Shown: positions 1 to 6,638, numbered from the stretch's first letter. The stretch is DNA of 12,664 nt from Candidatus Woesearchaeota archaeon CG10_big_fil_rev_8_21_14_0_10_36_11 (GCA_002762845.1 PCYB01000016.1:1-12664); one strand, 5' to 3'. Numbers and translations are program-made. The notes: generated from the sequence alone by a model not told the origin.

Positions 1-2
1 TT

Positions 3-83
3 GACTTAATGAAAGAGGCTTTGGAGGGATTTTGGAAAGAACATATTTTTATGCAAAATTTTATAGGATATTTATGTCGTTGA
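3..83 (+). CDS. possible 3' end of an upstream gene (partial, unrecognised)
   Basis: A reading frame is open from the window edge to a TGA at 81-83. It reads D-L-M-K-E-A-L-E-G-F-W-K near its start and ends G-Y-L-C-R. With only about 26 residues no family can be assigned. The support is that it lies on the same strand as everything else and ends just before a promoter-like element. It could equally be chance in AT-rich DNA. Confidence 0.25.
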   Translation, partial: DLMKEALEGFWKEHIFMQNFIGYLCR

Positions 84-98
84 CTAATGCACCACAAG

Positions 99-109
99 CT
101 TTATAAATA
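99..109 (+). promoter_or_regulatory. TATA box of the tRNA cluster
   Basis: The sequence CTTTATAAATA is a good match to the archaeal TBP-binding element, preceded by a purine stretch (AAG) that could act as a BRE. Transcription would be expected to start roughly 25 nt downstream, near 127-131, at the base of the predicted leader hairpin. It is the only convincing promoter before tRNA-Asp, and no equally good element lies before rpoH. Confidence 0.6.
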
Positions 110-130
110 AATCACAGTTTTATCACTCAA

Positions 131-190
131 ATGGCAGTAAACGTTCTACATCTACGAATATTAAACTAGGTTTAGATGTTTCGCTGCCGT
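131..190 (+). ncRNA. predicted structured leader RNA or small RNA upstream of tRNA-Asp
   Basis: Positions 131-138 pair with 183-190 (8 bp including two G-T pairs; the core is GGCAG with CTGCC). After a one-base bulge, 139-142 can pair with 178-181. Alternatively, ACATCTA at 148-154 pairs perfectly with TAGATGT at 173-179, leaving an asymmetric internal loop. The hairpin begins where transcription from the TATA box should start. It is followed by seven A residues and then the tRNA. It may be a 5' leader or an independent RNA such as a guide RNA. No C/D boxes and no clear ACA box were seen, so the identity is open. Confidence 0.35.
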
Positions 191-239
191 AAAAAAAGTG
201 CCCTGGTAGTGTAGCTCGGCCTAGCATGAAGCCCTGTCG

Positions 240-256
240 TGCAGAAATGCACAGAA
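240..256 (+). other. tRNA-Asp intron 1, position 37/38 (17 nt)
   Basis: A textbook bulge-helix-bulge is present. The anticodon stem is followed by the central 4-bp helix CTGT (234-237) with ACAG (251-254), flanked by the 3-nt bulges CGT (238-240) and AAA (255-257). An inner GCA/TGC stem is closed by a GAAA tetraloop. Cutting after the second base of each bulge removes exactly 240-256 and restores a 7-nt anticodon loop. Confidence 0.92.
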
Positions 257-277
257 AGGCTTCGACCCGGGTTCAAA

Positions 278-315
278 ACGTAGTGCAGAAAGCGAAACTC
301 GGCATGCGATGAACG
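278..315 (+). other. tRNA-Asp intron 2, T-loop position 59/60 (38 nt)
   Basis: The T-stem halves are separated by 45 nt instead of 7. TTCA (272-275) pairs with TGAA (310-313), giving the central 4-bp helix of a bulge-helix-bulge with bulges AAA (276-278) and CGT (314-316). Cutting after the second base of each bulge removes 278-315 and leaves the canonical T-loop TTCAAAT. The interior forms a stem CGTA(G)TGC with GCATGCG. One unpaired base (A309) opposes the 5' bulge, so the motif is slightly relaxed. Confidence 0.85.
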
Positions 316-379
316 TCCCGGCCAGGGCGCTTAATGCTCAAGGGCCGGTAGCTTAGCTTGGTAGAGCGCCTGACTTTTA

Positions 380-393
380 TCCGTCAGGAAGAT
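380..393 (+). other. tRNA-Lys intron 1, position 37/38 (14 nt)
   Basis: The central helix is CTTT (374-377) with GAAG (388-391), one pair being T-G. The bulges are TAT (378-380) and ATA (392-394). Cutting after the second base of each bulge removes 14 nt. The interior is only a tiny loop (C381-G387), so the motif lacks a proper inner helix. The intron contains TCAGG (384-388), an exact copy of the 3' anticodon-stem strand at 395-399. Confidence 0.85.
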
Positions 394-415
394 ATCAGGC
401 GGTCGCGAGTTCAAA

Positions 416-461
416 TGCAGGTTACATGTTACGAGTCGCGTTTAATGTAATCGCGTGAAAG
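416..461 (+). other. tRNA-Lys intron 2, T-loop position 59/60 (46 nt)
   Basis: TTCA (410-413) pairs with TGAA (456-459), with bulges AAT (414-416) and AGT (460-462). Cutting after the second base of each bulge removes 416-461 and restores TTCAAAT. The interior has a stem TTACAT (422-427) with ATGTAA (445-450), extended by GG/TC and GC/GC pairs around a bulged A419. As in tRNA-Asp, one extra base (G455) opposes the 5' bulge. Confidence 0.85.
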
Positions 462-496
462 TCTCGTCCGGCCCACCATATTTCCCCATACCAAAA

Positions 497-733
497 ATGA
501 CTGCTGACATTTCAAAACACATACTTGTACCGAAACATACAAAAGTTAGTGATTCTGAGAAAGAAAAGATATGTGGCACATACAATATTGTTCCGACACA
601 GTTGCCAAAAATCTTTAAAGAAGATCCTGCAATTTCTAAACTTAGCGCAAAAGCTGGAGACATTATTAAAATAGAACGACAAAGCAAAACTGCTGGCATC
701 GTTCCATTCTATAGGGTGGTTATCGATGAGTAA
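497..733 (+). CDS. rpoH: RNA polymerase subunit H (Rpb5 C-terminal homologue)
   Basis: This is the small subunit H of archaeal RNA polymerase. It corresponds to the C-terminal domain of eukaryotic Rpb5, binds the large subunit near the downstream-DNA jaw, and helps open-complex formation. The 78-residue product has the family's usual length. It shows the characteristic HILVPKH segment near residue 8, the YNIVPTQLPKI core, and the KAGDIIKIERQSKTAG strand-turn before a YRVVI ending. An in-frame ATG at 455 would add 14 residues encoded inside tRNA-Lys, so the ATG at 497 is preferred because it starts exactly at the family N-terminus (MTADISKH). No clear ribosome binding site or TATA box lies in the 18 nt after the tRNA, so transcription may come from the tRNA promoter. 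Its last 8 nt overlap rpoB''. Confidence 0.95.
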   Translation: MTADISKHILVPKHTKVSDSEKEKICGTYNIVPTQLPKIFKEDPAISKLSAKAGDIIKIERQSKTAGIVPFYRVVIDE

Positions 734-2204
734 TCTTGACAAATCAATTTTAATCAAAAAGTATTTTGAAGAGAAAAGGTTTGTAGATAGTACCATCCAA
801 TCATTTAATTCTTTTATTGAGAAAGGTCTTCAGGAAGTTATTGAAGAGAACAAAGAAGCCGAACCAACAATTATTCCACACAACATTGAGAAATTTAAAA
901 TTCGTTTCGGTCGGATTACTGTTGGTAAACCTGAAATCACAGAAGCTGATGGTAGTAAAAGGCCAATTTATCCAATAGAAGCGCGGCTACGAAAAATTTC
1001 GTATCATGCACCGATTTATCTTGAAGTAAGTACATACATTAATGATGTACAGCGTGAAAATTTTGTTGCTGAAATTGGAAAGATTCCTATTATGTTAAAA
1101 AGTAAATTTTGTAATCTTAATGGTTTGAGCACTGAAGATTTGGTAAAACGTGGTGAAGATGCAACAGATCCAGGAGGATACTTTATCATTAATGGGACTG
1201 AGAGAGTTATTGTTAACGTTGAAGACCTTTCTGCGAATAATTTTGTTGTGGAGCTGACAGGGACTCATAAAGAAATCACCGGCCGGTTCTTTGCTGCGAA
1301 AGGATCATACAAAATTCCTCATTTATTTGAGCGCAAGAAAGATGGAATTTATTATATGACGTTCACGCGTGTGAAACTTATGCCTTCTATTATTGTTCTT
1401 AAAGCATTAGGTTTAGTCAAAGATGAAGATATCATGAAAGCTATTTCAACGGAAAAAAATTATGAAGAAATTATTCTTAATTTGTTTGAGTTTGTTGACA
1501 TTAAGACACAGGACGATGCAATTGATTATATCGCGCGACGTATCGGTGCTGGTCAGTCAAAAGAAATCAGGATGGAACGGACGAAGGAAATATTAGATAA
1601 GTACCTTCTTCCGAACATTAGCGTTGAGTCGAATGAACGGCTTGTGAAAGCGCGTAACATTTGTAAGATGCTTAAAAAGTTTATTGATGTGAGTAACGGG
1701 GTTCGACCGTACGACGATAAGGATCATTATATGAATAAAAGGATAAGATTGAGTGGCGATTTGCTTTTAGACTTGTTCCGAACAAATTTTAAAGTTCTCG
1801 TTGGTGATATATTATACAACTTCCAAAGAATTATTAAGCGAGGAAAGTTACCATCAATCCGAGTCATTATTCGGGATAAGTTGTTGACATCACGAATTTA
1901 TTCTTCTATGGCAACTGGCGAATGGGTTGGTGGCAGACAAGGTATCTCACAACGAATGGACCGATCAAATTTCTTAGCGATGGTTTCTCACCTTCAACGT
2001 GTTGTAAGTCCACTATCAAGTTCACAGGAAAATTTTGAAGCGCGTGCATTACATTGTACACATTTAGGAAGGCTGTGTCCCATCGAAACACCAGAGGGTA
2101 CAAATATTGGATTGCGAAAAAATCTTGCAATGTTATGTTCACTTTCACAAAATGTTGAGGAAAAAGATGTCTTTGATAAGATTCAAGGATTGGGCCTTAA
2201 ATAA
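726..2204 (+). CDS. rpoB2: RNA polymerase subunit B'' (N-terminal half of the beta-like subunit)
   Basis: This is the N-terminal half of the second-largest polymerase subunit (beta/Rpb2), forming the protrusion, lobe and fork. The 492-residue length matches the B'' product of archaea with split rpoB. Seen here are the IGKIPIMLKS and DPGGYFIINGTERVIV segments (about residues 118-165) and the region VGGRQGISQRMDRSN. The fork-loop motif follows at about 443-462: HCTHLGRLCPIETPEG, then TNIGL. The Trp of the common THWG is Leu here. The start overlaps rpoH by 8 nt and is preceded by GGTGG at 715-719. The stop is followed by AGGA and then rpoB' 12 nt on, the usual split point, so this is a natural gene split and not a frameshift. 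Confidence 0.97.
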   Translation: MSNLDKSILIKKYFEEKRFVDSTIQSFNSFIEKGLQEVIEENKEAEPTIIPHNIEKFKIRFGRITVGKPEITEADGSKRPIYPIEARLRKISYHAPIYLEVSTYINDVQRENFVAEIGKIPIMLKSKFCNLNGLSTEDLVKRGEDATDPGGYFIINGTERVIVNVEDLSANNFVVELTGTHKEITGRFFAAKGSYKIPHLFERKKDGIYYMTFTRVKLMPSIIVLKALGLVKDEDIMKAISTEKNYEEIILNLFEFVDIKTQDDAIDYIARRIGAGQSKEIRMERTKEILDKYLLPNISVESNERLVKARNICKMLKKFIDVSNGVRPYDDKDHYMNKRIRLSGDLLLDLFRTNFKVLVGDILYNFQRIIKRGKLPSIRVIIRDKLLTSRIYSSMATGEWVGGRQGISQRMDRSNFLAMVSHLQRVVSPLSSSQENFEARALHCTHLGRLCPIETPEGTNIGLRKNLAMLCSLSQNVEEKDVFDKIQGLGLK

Positions 2205-2216
2205 AGGAAATATATA

Positions 2217-4022
2217 ATGGCAGACGTATACATAAATGCAAAATTCGTTGGAACTGTTGACGAACCTACAGCTTTTGTTAACGACATAAAAGATCTTCGA
2301 AGAAAAGGAACGTTCCCATTAGATGTTAATGTATATCACGATATTGCTGCACAAGAAGTACGTCTTTTCGCTGATGAAGGAAGGGCGCGTCGGCCACTTA
2401 TCATTGTACGAGACGGAAAATCATTATTGACAGTAAAACATCTTGAACAACTTAAAGATAGTGAGATTACATGGTTTGACTTGGTTCGTCAGGGAGTTAT
2501 TGAATATCTTGATGCTGCAGAGGAAGAAAATGCTCTTGTTGCATGGGATGAAGACCACATAACTGAAGACCATACTCATATGGAAGTAACGCCTGGTTCA
2601 ATTAGCGGCGTTACCGCATCATTAGTACCGTTTGGTAATTTCATGCCATCGCAAAGACTTATTATTGGAAGTAAGAACCAGAAGCAAGCACTTGGTTTCT
2701 ATGCGTCTAACTATTCATTGCGGATGGATATGGATGCTAATATTCTTCATTATTCACAGGCGCCACTTGTTAGAACACGCGTTCATGACGTTTCAGGGTA
2801 TGGTGACCATCCTTCCGGCCAGAATATGGTTGTTGCTGTTATGTGTTATGATGGGTATAACATGGAAGATGGTGTCATATTAAACAAATCATCTGTTGAA
2901 CGTGGGTTAGCACGAAGTACATATTATACTCCAGTAAGCGCAGAAGAGTTACGATATTCCGGTGGTCTTATTGACGAGATTTCTGTTCCTGATAAAGATG
3001 TTAAAGGATACAAAAGCGAAAAGGATTACAGTTTGCTTGAAGGTGATGGTCTTGTGTATCCTGAAGCAAAACTTTCAGAGGGTGACGTTGTCATTGGTCG
3101 AACGTCTCCTCCGCGGTTCCTAAGCAGTATGGATGAATATAATCTTTCTGCGGCTATCCGTCGTGAAAGTTCTATATCTCTTAAGCATGGCGAACGTGGC
3201 GTTGCTGATTTTGTTGTTGTTACAGAAAACGAGGAAGGAAACCGGCTTGTGCAGGTACGTCTGCGAGAAGAACGTATTCCGGAGATAGGCGATAAATTCA
3301 CGTCACGACATGGACAAAAAGGTGTAACTGGCGTTTTAGTTCCTCAACAAGATATTCCATTTTCTGTTTCAGGTATCGTTCCCGACTTAATTTTTACTCC
3401 GCACGGTATCTCATCTCGGATGACAATATCACACCTTATTGAACTTCTTGGTGGTAAAGTGGGTGCATTAGGTGGCAGGTACGTTGACGGAACTTTGTTT
3501 GAATCTGAATCAGAAGAATCATTACGAAAAGAATTGTTAACATTAGGTTTCAGAGAAGATGGGACAGAAGTCTTCCATGATGGAAGAACTGGTCGACAGA
3601 TGCTTGTACAAATTTATGTTGGTAGTATGTATTATCTTCGATTGCGCCATATGGTTGCAAACAAAATTCAAGCTCGTGCACGGGGTCCAATTCAACTTTT
3701 AACACGACAGCCAACAGAAGGAAAAGCGAAAGAGGGCGGTCTTAGATTAGGAGAAATGGAAAAAGATACACTTATCGCTCACGGCGCTTCATTATTGTTA
3801 AAAGAACGGTTTGACGCAGATAAAGTTATTGTTCCCATCTGTGAAAAATCTGGTCTGATGGGATATTATGACTTCCGTCGTAATGGAAAAGCTATCTCAC
3901 CAATGTATGGAGAAAACTCTGACATATCTAACATTGAAATGAGTTATGCGTTTAAGTTAATGTTGGATGAAGTTCGAAGCCTTGGCATTTATGCTAAGTT
4001 GGTCTTAAACAACAAATATTAA
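2217..4022 (+). CDS. rpoB1: RNA polymerase subunit B' (C-terminal half of the beta-like subunit)
   Basis: This is the C-terminal half of the beta/Rpb2 subunit: hybrid-binding domain, wall, anchor and clamp parts. The 601-residue length fits archaeal B'. GYNMED at 213-218 provides the acidic residues near the catalytic centre. EIGDKFTSRHGQKG at about 356-369 is the hybrid-binding motif, and TPHGISSRMT corresponds to the usual NPHAIPSRMT. The end, EMSYAFKLMLDEVRSLGI, is typical. The C-terminal zinc ribbon is degenerate: where the family has C-x2-C and C-x2-C, this protein has C542, S545, S561 and Y564. The ATG follows AGGA at 2205-2208 with 8 nt spacing. After the stop, a 42-nt A/C-rich spacer leads to rpoA'. 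Confidence 0.97.
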   Translation: MADVYINAKFVGTVDEPTAFVNDIKDLRRKGTFPLDVNVYHDIAAQEVRLFADEGRARRPLIIVRDGKSLLTVKHLEQLKDSEITWFDLVRQGVIEYLDAAEEENALVAWDEDHITEDHTHMEVTPGSISGVTASLVPFGNFMPSQRLIIGSKNQKQALGFYASNYSLRMDMDANILHYSQAPLVRTRVHDVSGYGDHPSGQNMVVAVMCYDGYNMEDGVILNKSSVERGLARSTYYTPVSAEELRYSGGLIDEISVPDKDVKGYKSEKDYSLLEGDGLVYPEAKLSEGDVVIGRTSPPRFLSSMDEYNLSAAIRRESSISLKHGERGVADFVVVTENEEGNRLVQVRLREERIPEIGDKFTSRHGQKGVTGVLVPQQDIPFSVSGIVPDLIFTPHGISSRMTISHLIELLGGKVGALGGRYVDGTLFESESEESLRKELLTLGFREDGTEVFHDGRTGRQMLVQIYVGSMYYLRLRHMVANKIQARARGPIQLLTRQPTEGKAKEGGLRLGEMEKDTLIAHGASLLLKERFDADKVIVPICEKSGLMGYYDFRRNGKAISPMYGENSDISNIEMSYAFKLMLDEVRSLGIYAKLVLNNKY

Positions 4023-4064
4023 TGATACACAATAACACAACAACACAACAAAAGGTAAATTACA
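4023..4064 (+). promoter_or_regulatory. A/C-rich spacer with ribosome binding site before rpoA'
   Basis: This is the longest gap inside the operon (42 nt). It repeats an AACACAAC-like unit at about 4034-4048 and is almost free of G, then carries AAAGGT at 4051-4056, a weak ribosome binding site 9 nt before the ATG at 4065. No TATA box is seen. The tract is predicted to be unstructured and may keep the start region open; that role is inference. Confidence 0.4.
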
Positions 4065-6638
4065 ATGAATCATAACGTACACAAAAAAATAATTAGTATC
4101 AATTTTGGCTTTTTTTCGCCGAAACAAGTAATTGATGTTGCGTCAGCGAAAGTTGTTACACCAGAACTTTATGATCGAGAAGGGTACCCGGTTGATGGTG
4201 GTCTTATGGACCTTCGTTTGGGAGTTATTGATCCTGGTTTACGATGTAAAACGTGCGGCCAGAAGTTGAAAGAGTGTCCTGGTCATTTTGGATACATTGA
4301 ACTTGCTCGACCGGTTATCCATGTAAAGTTTGTACGTCATGTGTTTGATCTTCTTAAATCAACATGTAAATCTTGTGCTCGTGTTTTAATTCCTGATGAG
4401 AGTCTTAAACGGTACATGTCCTTGCTTAACAAAGTTCAGGAAGAGGAGGGTTTTGAATCTCGTCGACGAAAGATTAAAGAAATTGTTGGCAAATACAAAC
4501 TGAAAGAGAAATGTCCGCACTGTTCTGCAAAACAAGAAAAAATCAAACTTGAAAAGCCGTACAACTTTTATGAAAATGATGTTCGTTTGAGTCCTATTGA
4601 AGTTCGTGCGCGTTTGGAAAAGATTCCACAAGAAGACTTGTCTGTGTTTGGATTTAAAGAAAACGAATTTAGGCCTGAATGGTTAGTTCTTACAATCCTT
4701 CAAATACCACCTGTGACGATGCGTCCAAGTATTACGCTTGAATCTGGTGAGAGAAGTGAAGACGACCTTACACATAAGTTAGGCGATATCGTCAGGATAA
4801 ACCAACGTCTGTTTGAAAACATTAATGCTGGTGCACCGGAAGTTATCATTGAAGATTTGTGGGATTTATTACAGTATCACATTACAACATTTTTTGACAA
4901 TTCTGTTCCTCAGTTACCACCTGCACGGCATCGCGGCGGACAGGTCCTTAAGACTATTGCAAGTAGATTAAGTAGTAAAGACGGAAGGATTCGTCATAAT
5001 CTTGCAGGAAAGAGAACTGATTTCTCAGCAAGAACGGTTATAAGTCCAGATCCATTAATTGATTTGAATGAAGTTGGTGTTCCTCTTGTCATGGCAATGA
5101 GGTTAACTGTTCCTGAACGGGTAACGCCATGGAATAAAGAATATCTTAAGAAATATATTGTAAATGGCGCAAAGAAATATCCCGGTGCGAATTACATTAT
5201 CAAATCTGATGGAAAACGAAAGACAATTACGGAAGAAACAAAAGATGAGATCCTTGAAGAGTTAGATACAGGATATGTTGTTGAACGGCATCTTATTGCG
5301 GGAGACATTGCATTATTTAACAGACAGCCAAGTTTGCATAGGATGAGTATGATGTGTCATAAAGTAAAAATTCTTCCAGGAAGAACGTTCCGTTTAAATC
5401 CCGCAGTATGTAATCCGTACAACGCAGATTTTGACGGTGATGAGATGAACCTTCACATTCCTCAAACAGAAGAGGCTCGTGCAGAAGCACAAGTCCTTAT
5501 GCTCGTTGAAACTCAGCTTATATCGCCAAGGTATGGATTAAGTGTTGTTGGATGTATTCACGATGCCATCACTGGAAACTATTTATTAACAAAAGAACTT
5601 GTCTTAACACGGAATGAAGCAGCCGACTTGTTGTACAATTGTGGAGTTACTGACTTTTCTCGTCTCCCACATAAAGACAAAATTGACGGAAAGGAAGTAT
5701 TTTCCATGTTACTCCCAGAAGACTTTAATTTTATCGGGAAAGATAAAAGTGGAAATGAAGTTAAAATTGTTAATGGACATTTAAAAACAGGACTCATGGA
5801 CAAATCAAATCTTGGTCAAGAATCTGGATTGATGTTACGAAATATCTATGAAACATACGGTCCATCATATACTGCTACTTTACTGGGAAAAATATCTAAG
5901 TTGGGAATTGTTGTTCTTGCACGACGCGGTTTTTCAATTGGAGTACGAGACATGGACTTGCCAGCAGAAACAAAAGAAGAAATTCAAAACATAATTCAAA
6001 AGTCAGAAGATGAAGTTGTTCGGTTTATCGACCAGTTTTATGCAGGAAAGTTAGAATCCTTGCCTGGAAGAACAGTTCAGGAAACGCTTGAAGTTAAAAT
6101 CATGGAAGCATTAAATCGTGCACGAAATAAAAGTGCAGATATAGCAATGAGACAAGTAGTTAATAGTACAGCATTAACAATGGCTCGGTGCGGTTCACGA
6201 GGAAATCCATTGAACATTGCACAAATGTCCGCAATATTTGGTCAAGTAGCACTCCGTGGAAAACGAATTGAAAAAGGGTTCAAAGATAGGACGTTATCGT
6301 ATTTCAAAGAAAACGACTTGTCTCCTATGGCTCGTGGTTTCATTCGTAACAATTTTAAGTCTGGCCTTGTACCACACGAATTTTTCTTTGGTGCGATGGT
6401 TGGGCGTGATGCATTAATGGATACTGCACTTCGTACACCTAAATCTGGATATTTATATAGAAGACTTTCAAACGCTATGCAGGATCTTAAAGTTGAATAT
6501 GATGGTACGGTACGAGATGCGAGCAGTAAAATAATTCAACTTATGTATGGCGAAGACGGATTAGATGTTGCAAAGACAAAAGGCGGCGTTGTTGACGTGA
6601 AGAAGATAGTGCAACACGTCATTGGGGTGACACAATGA
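4065..6638 (+). CDS. rpoA1: RNA polymerase subunit A' (N-terminal part of the beta'-like subunit)
   Basis: This is the catalytic large-subunit fragment (beta'/Rpb1), 857 residues, near the usual archaeal A' size. From the N-terminus it has FGFFSPKQV and then clamp zinc ligands C61, C64, C71 and H74 (CKTCG, CPGHFG). A second zinc site follows at C101/C104 and C150/C153. The Mg-binding catalytic motif NADFDGDEMNLH has its Asp residues at 455, 457 and 459. The bridge-helix region is RTPKSGYLYRRLSNAMQDL at about 788-806. The segment just before the bridge helix, FGAMVGRDALMDTA, departs from the near-universal FHAMGGREGL. The protein ends after the bridge helix, and its TGA overlaps the rpoA'' ATG by 4 nt. 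Split A'/A'' genes are normal in archaea. Confidence 0.97.
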   Translation: MNHNVHKKIISINFGFFSPKQVIDVASAKVVTPELYDREGYPVDGGLMDLRLGVIDPGLRCKTCGQKLKECPGHFGYIELARPVIHVKFVRHVFDLLKSTCKSCARVLIPDESLKRYMSLLNKVQEEEGFESRRRKIKEIVGKYKLKEKCPHCSAKQEKIKLEKPYNFYENDVRLSPIEVRARLEKIPQEDLSVFGFKENEFRPEWLVLTILQIPPVTMRPSITLESGERSEDDLTHKLGDIVRINQRLFENINAGAPEVIIEDLWDLLQYHITTFFDNSVPQLPPARHRGGQVLKTIASRLSSKDGRIRHNLAGKRTDFSARTVISPDPLIDLNEVGVPLVMAMRLTVPERVTPWNKEYLKKYIVNGAKKYPGANYIIKSDGKRKTITEETKDEILEELDTGYVVERHLIAGDIALFNRQPSLHRMSMMCHKVKILPGRTFRLNPAVCNPYNADFDGDEMNLHIPQTEEARAEAQVLMLVETQLISPRYGLSVVGCIHDAITGNYLLTKELVLTRNEAADLLYNCGVTDFSRLPHKDKIDGKEVFSMLLPEDFNFIGKDKSGNEVKIVNGHLKTGLMDKSNLGQESGLMLRNIYETYGPSYTATLLGKISKLGIVVLARRGFSIGVRDMDLPAETKEEIQNIIQKSEDEVVRFIDQFYAGKLESLPGRTVQETLEVKIMEALNRARNKSADIAMRQVVNSTALTMARCGSRGNPLNIAQMSAIFGQVALRGKRIEKGFKDRTLSYFKENDLSPMARGFIRNNFKSGLVPHEFFFGAMVGRDALMDTALRTPKSGYLYRRLSNAMQDLKVEYDGTVRDASSKIIQLMYGEDGLDVAKTKGGVVDVKKIVQHVIGVTQ

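Larger units (their letters stand above)
200..329 (+). tRNA. tRNA-Asp(GTC) with two introns
   Basis: The gene decodes aspartate codons GAC/GAU. The acceptor arm is GCCCTGG (200-206) with CCAGGGC (322-328), and G329 is the discriminator. The D-stem is 209-212 with 224-227. The anticodon stem is AAGCC (229-233) with GGCTT (258-262), and the anticodon GTC is at 236-238. The T-stem is CCGGG (267-271) with CCCGG (317-321). The raw gene is 130 nt and folds normally only if 240-256 (site 37/38) and 278-315 (site 59/60) are removed. The mature tRNA is then 75 nt, with anticodon loop CTGTCGA and T-loop TTCAAAT. CCA is not encoded. It heads a tandem with tRNA-Lys, 12 nt away. All stems pair perfectly or with G-U, so a pseudogene is unlikely. 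Confidence 0.93.
342..478 (+). tRNA. tRNA-Lys(TTT) with two introns, CCA encoded
   Basis: The gene decodes lysine AAA/AAG codons. The acceptor arm is GGGCCGG (342-348) with CCGGCCC (468-474), followed by A475 and a genomic CCA at 476-478. The D-stem is 351-354 with 364-367, and the D-loop contains GG. The anticodon stem is CCTGA (369-373) with TCAGG (395-399), and the anticodon TTT is at 376-378. The T-stem is GCGAG (405-409) with CTCGT (463-467). Removing 380-393 (site 37/38) and 416-461 (site 59/60) gives a 74-nt tRNA plus CCA, with anticodon loop CTTTTAA and T-loop TTCAAAT. The rpoH start codon lies 18 nt beyond the CCA. Confidence 0.92.

Noticed and set aside
1..97. Minus-strand start of a divergent gene in the left edge
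   Set aside because: The open frame lacks an ATG and a promoter, and its composition looks non-coding.
131..190. Leader hairpin as a third tRNA or a split-tRNA half
   Set aside because: No GTTCRA T-loop, D-arm or anticodon arm can be found, and no 3-4-3 bulge-helix-bulge.
200..475. The tRNAs as degenerate pseudogenes
   Set aside because: All stems pair, and the extra bases are exactly removable at bulge-helix-bulge sites, leaving canonical loops.
455..496. In-frame upstream ATG that would extend rpoH by 14 residues
   Set aside because: The extension is encoded by the T-arm and acceptor of tRNA-Lys, and the family N-terminus matches MTADISKH from 497.
2198..2225. Frameshift or sequencing error splitting rpoB
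   Set aside because: There is a clean stop, a ribosome binding site and a new ATG at the known natural B''/B' split, and both halves have usual lengths.
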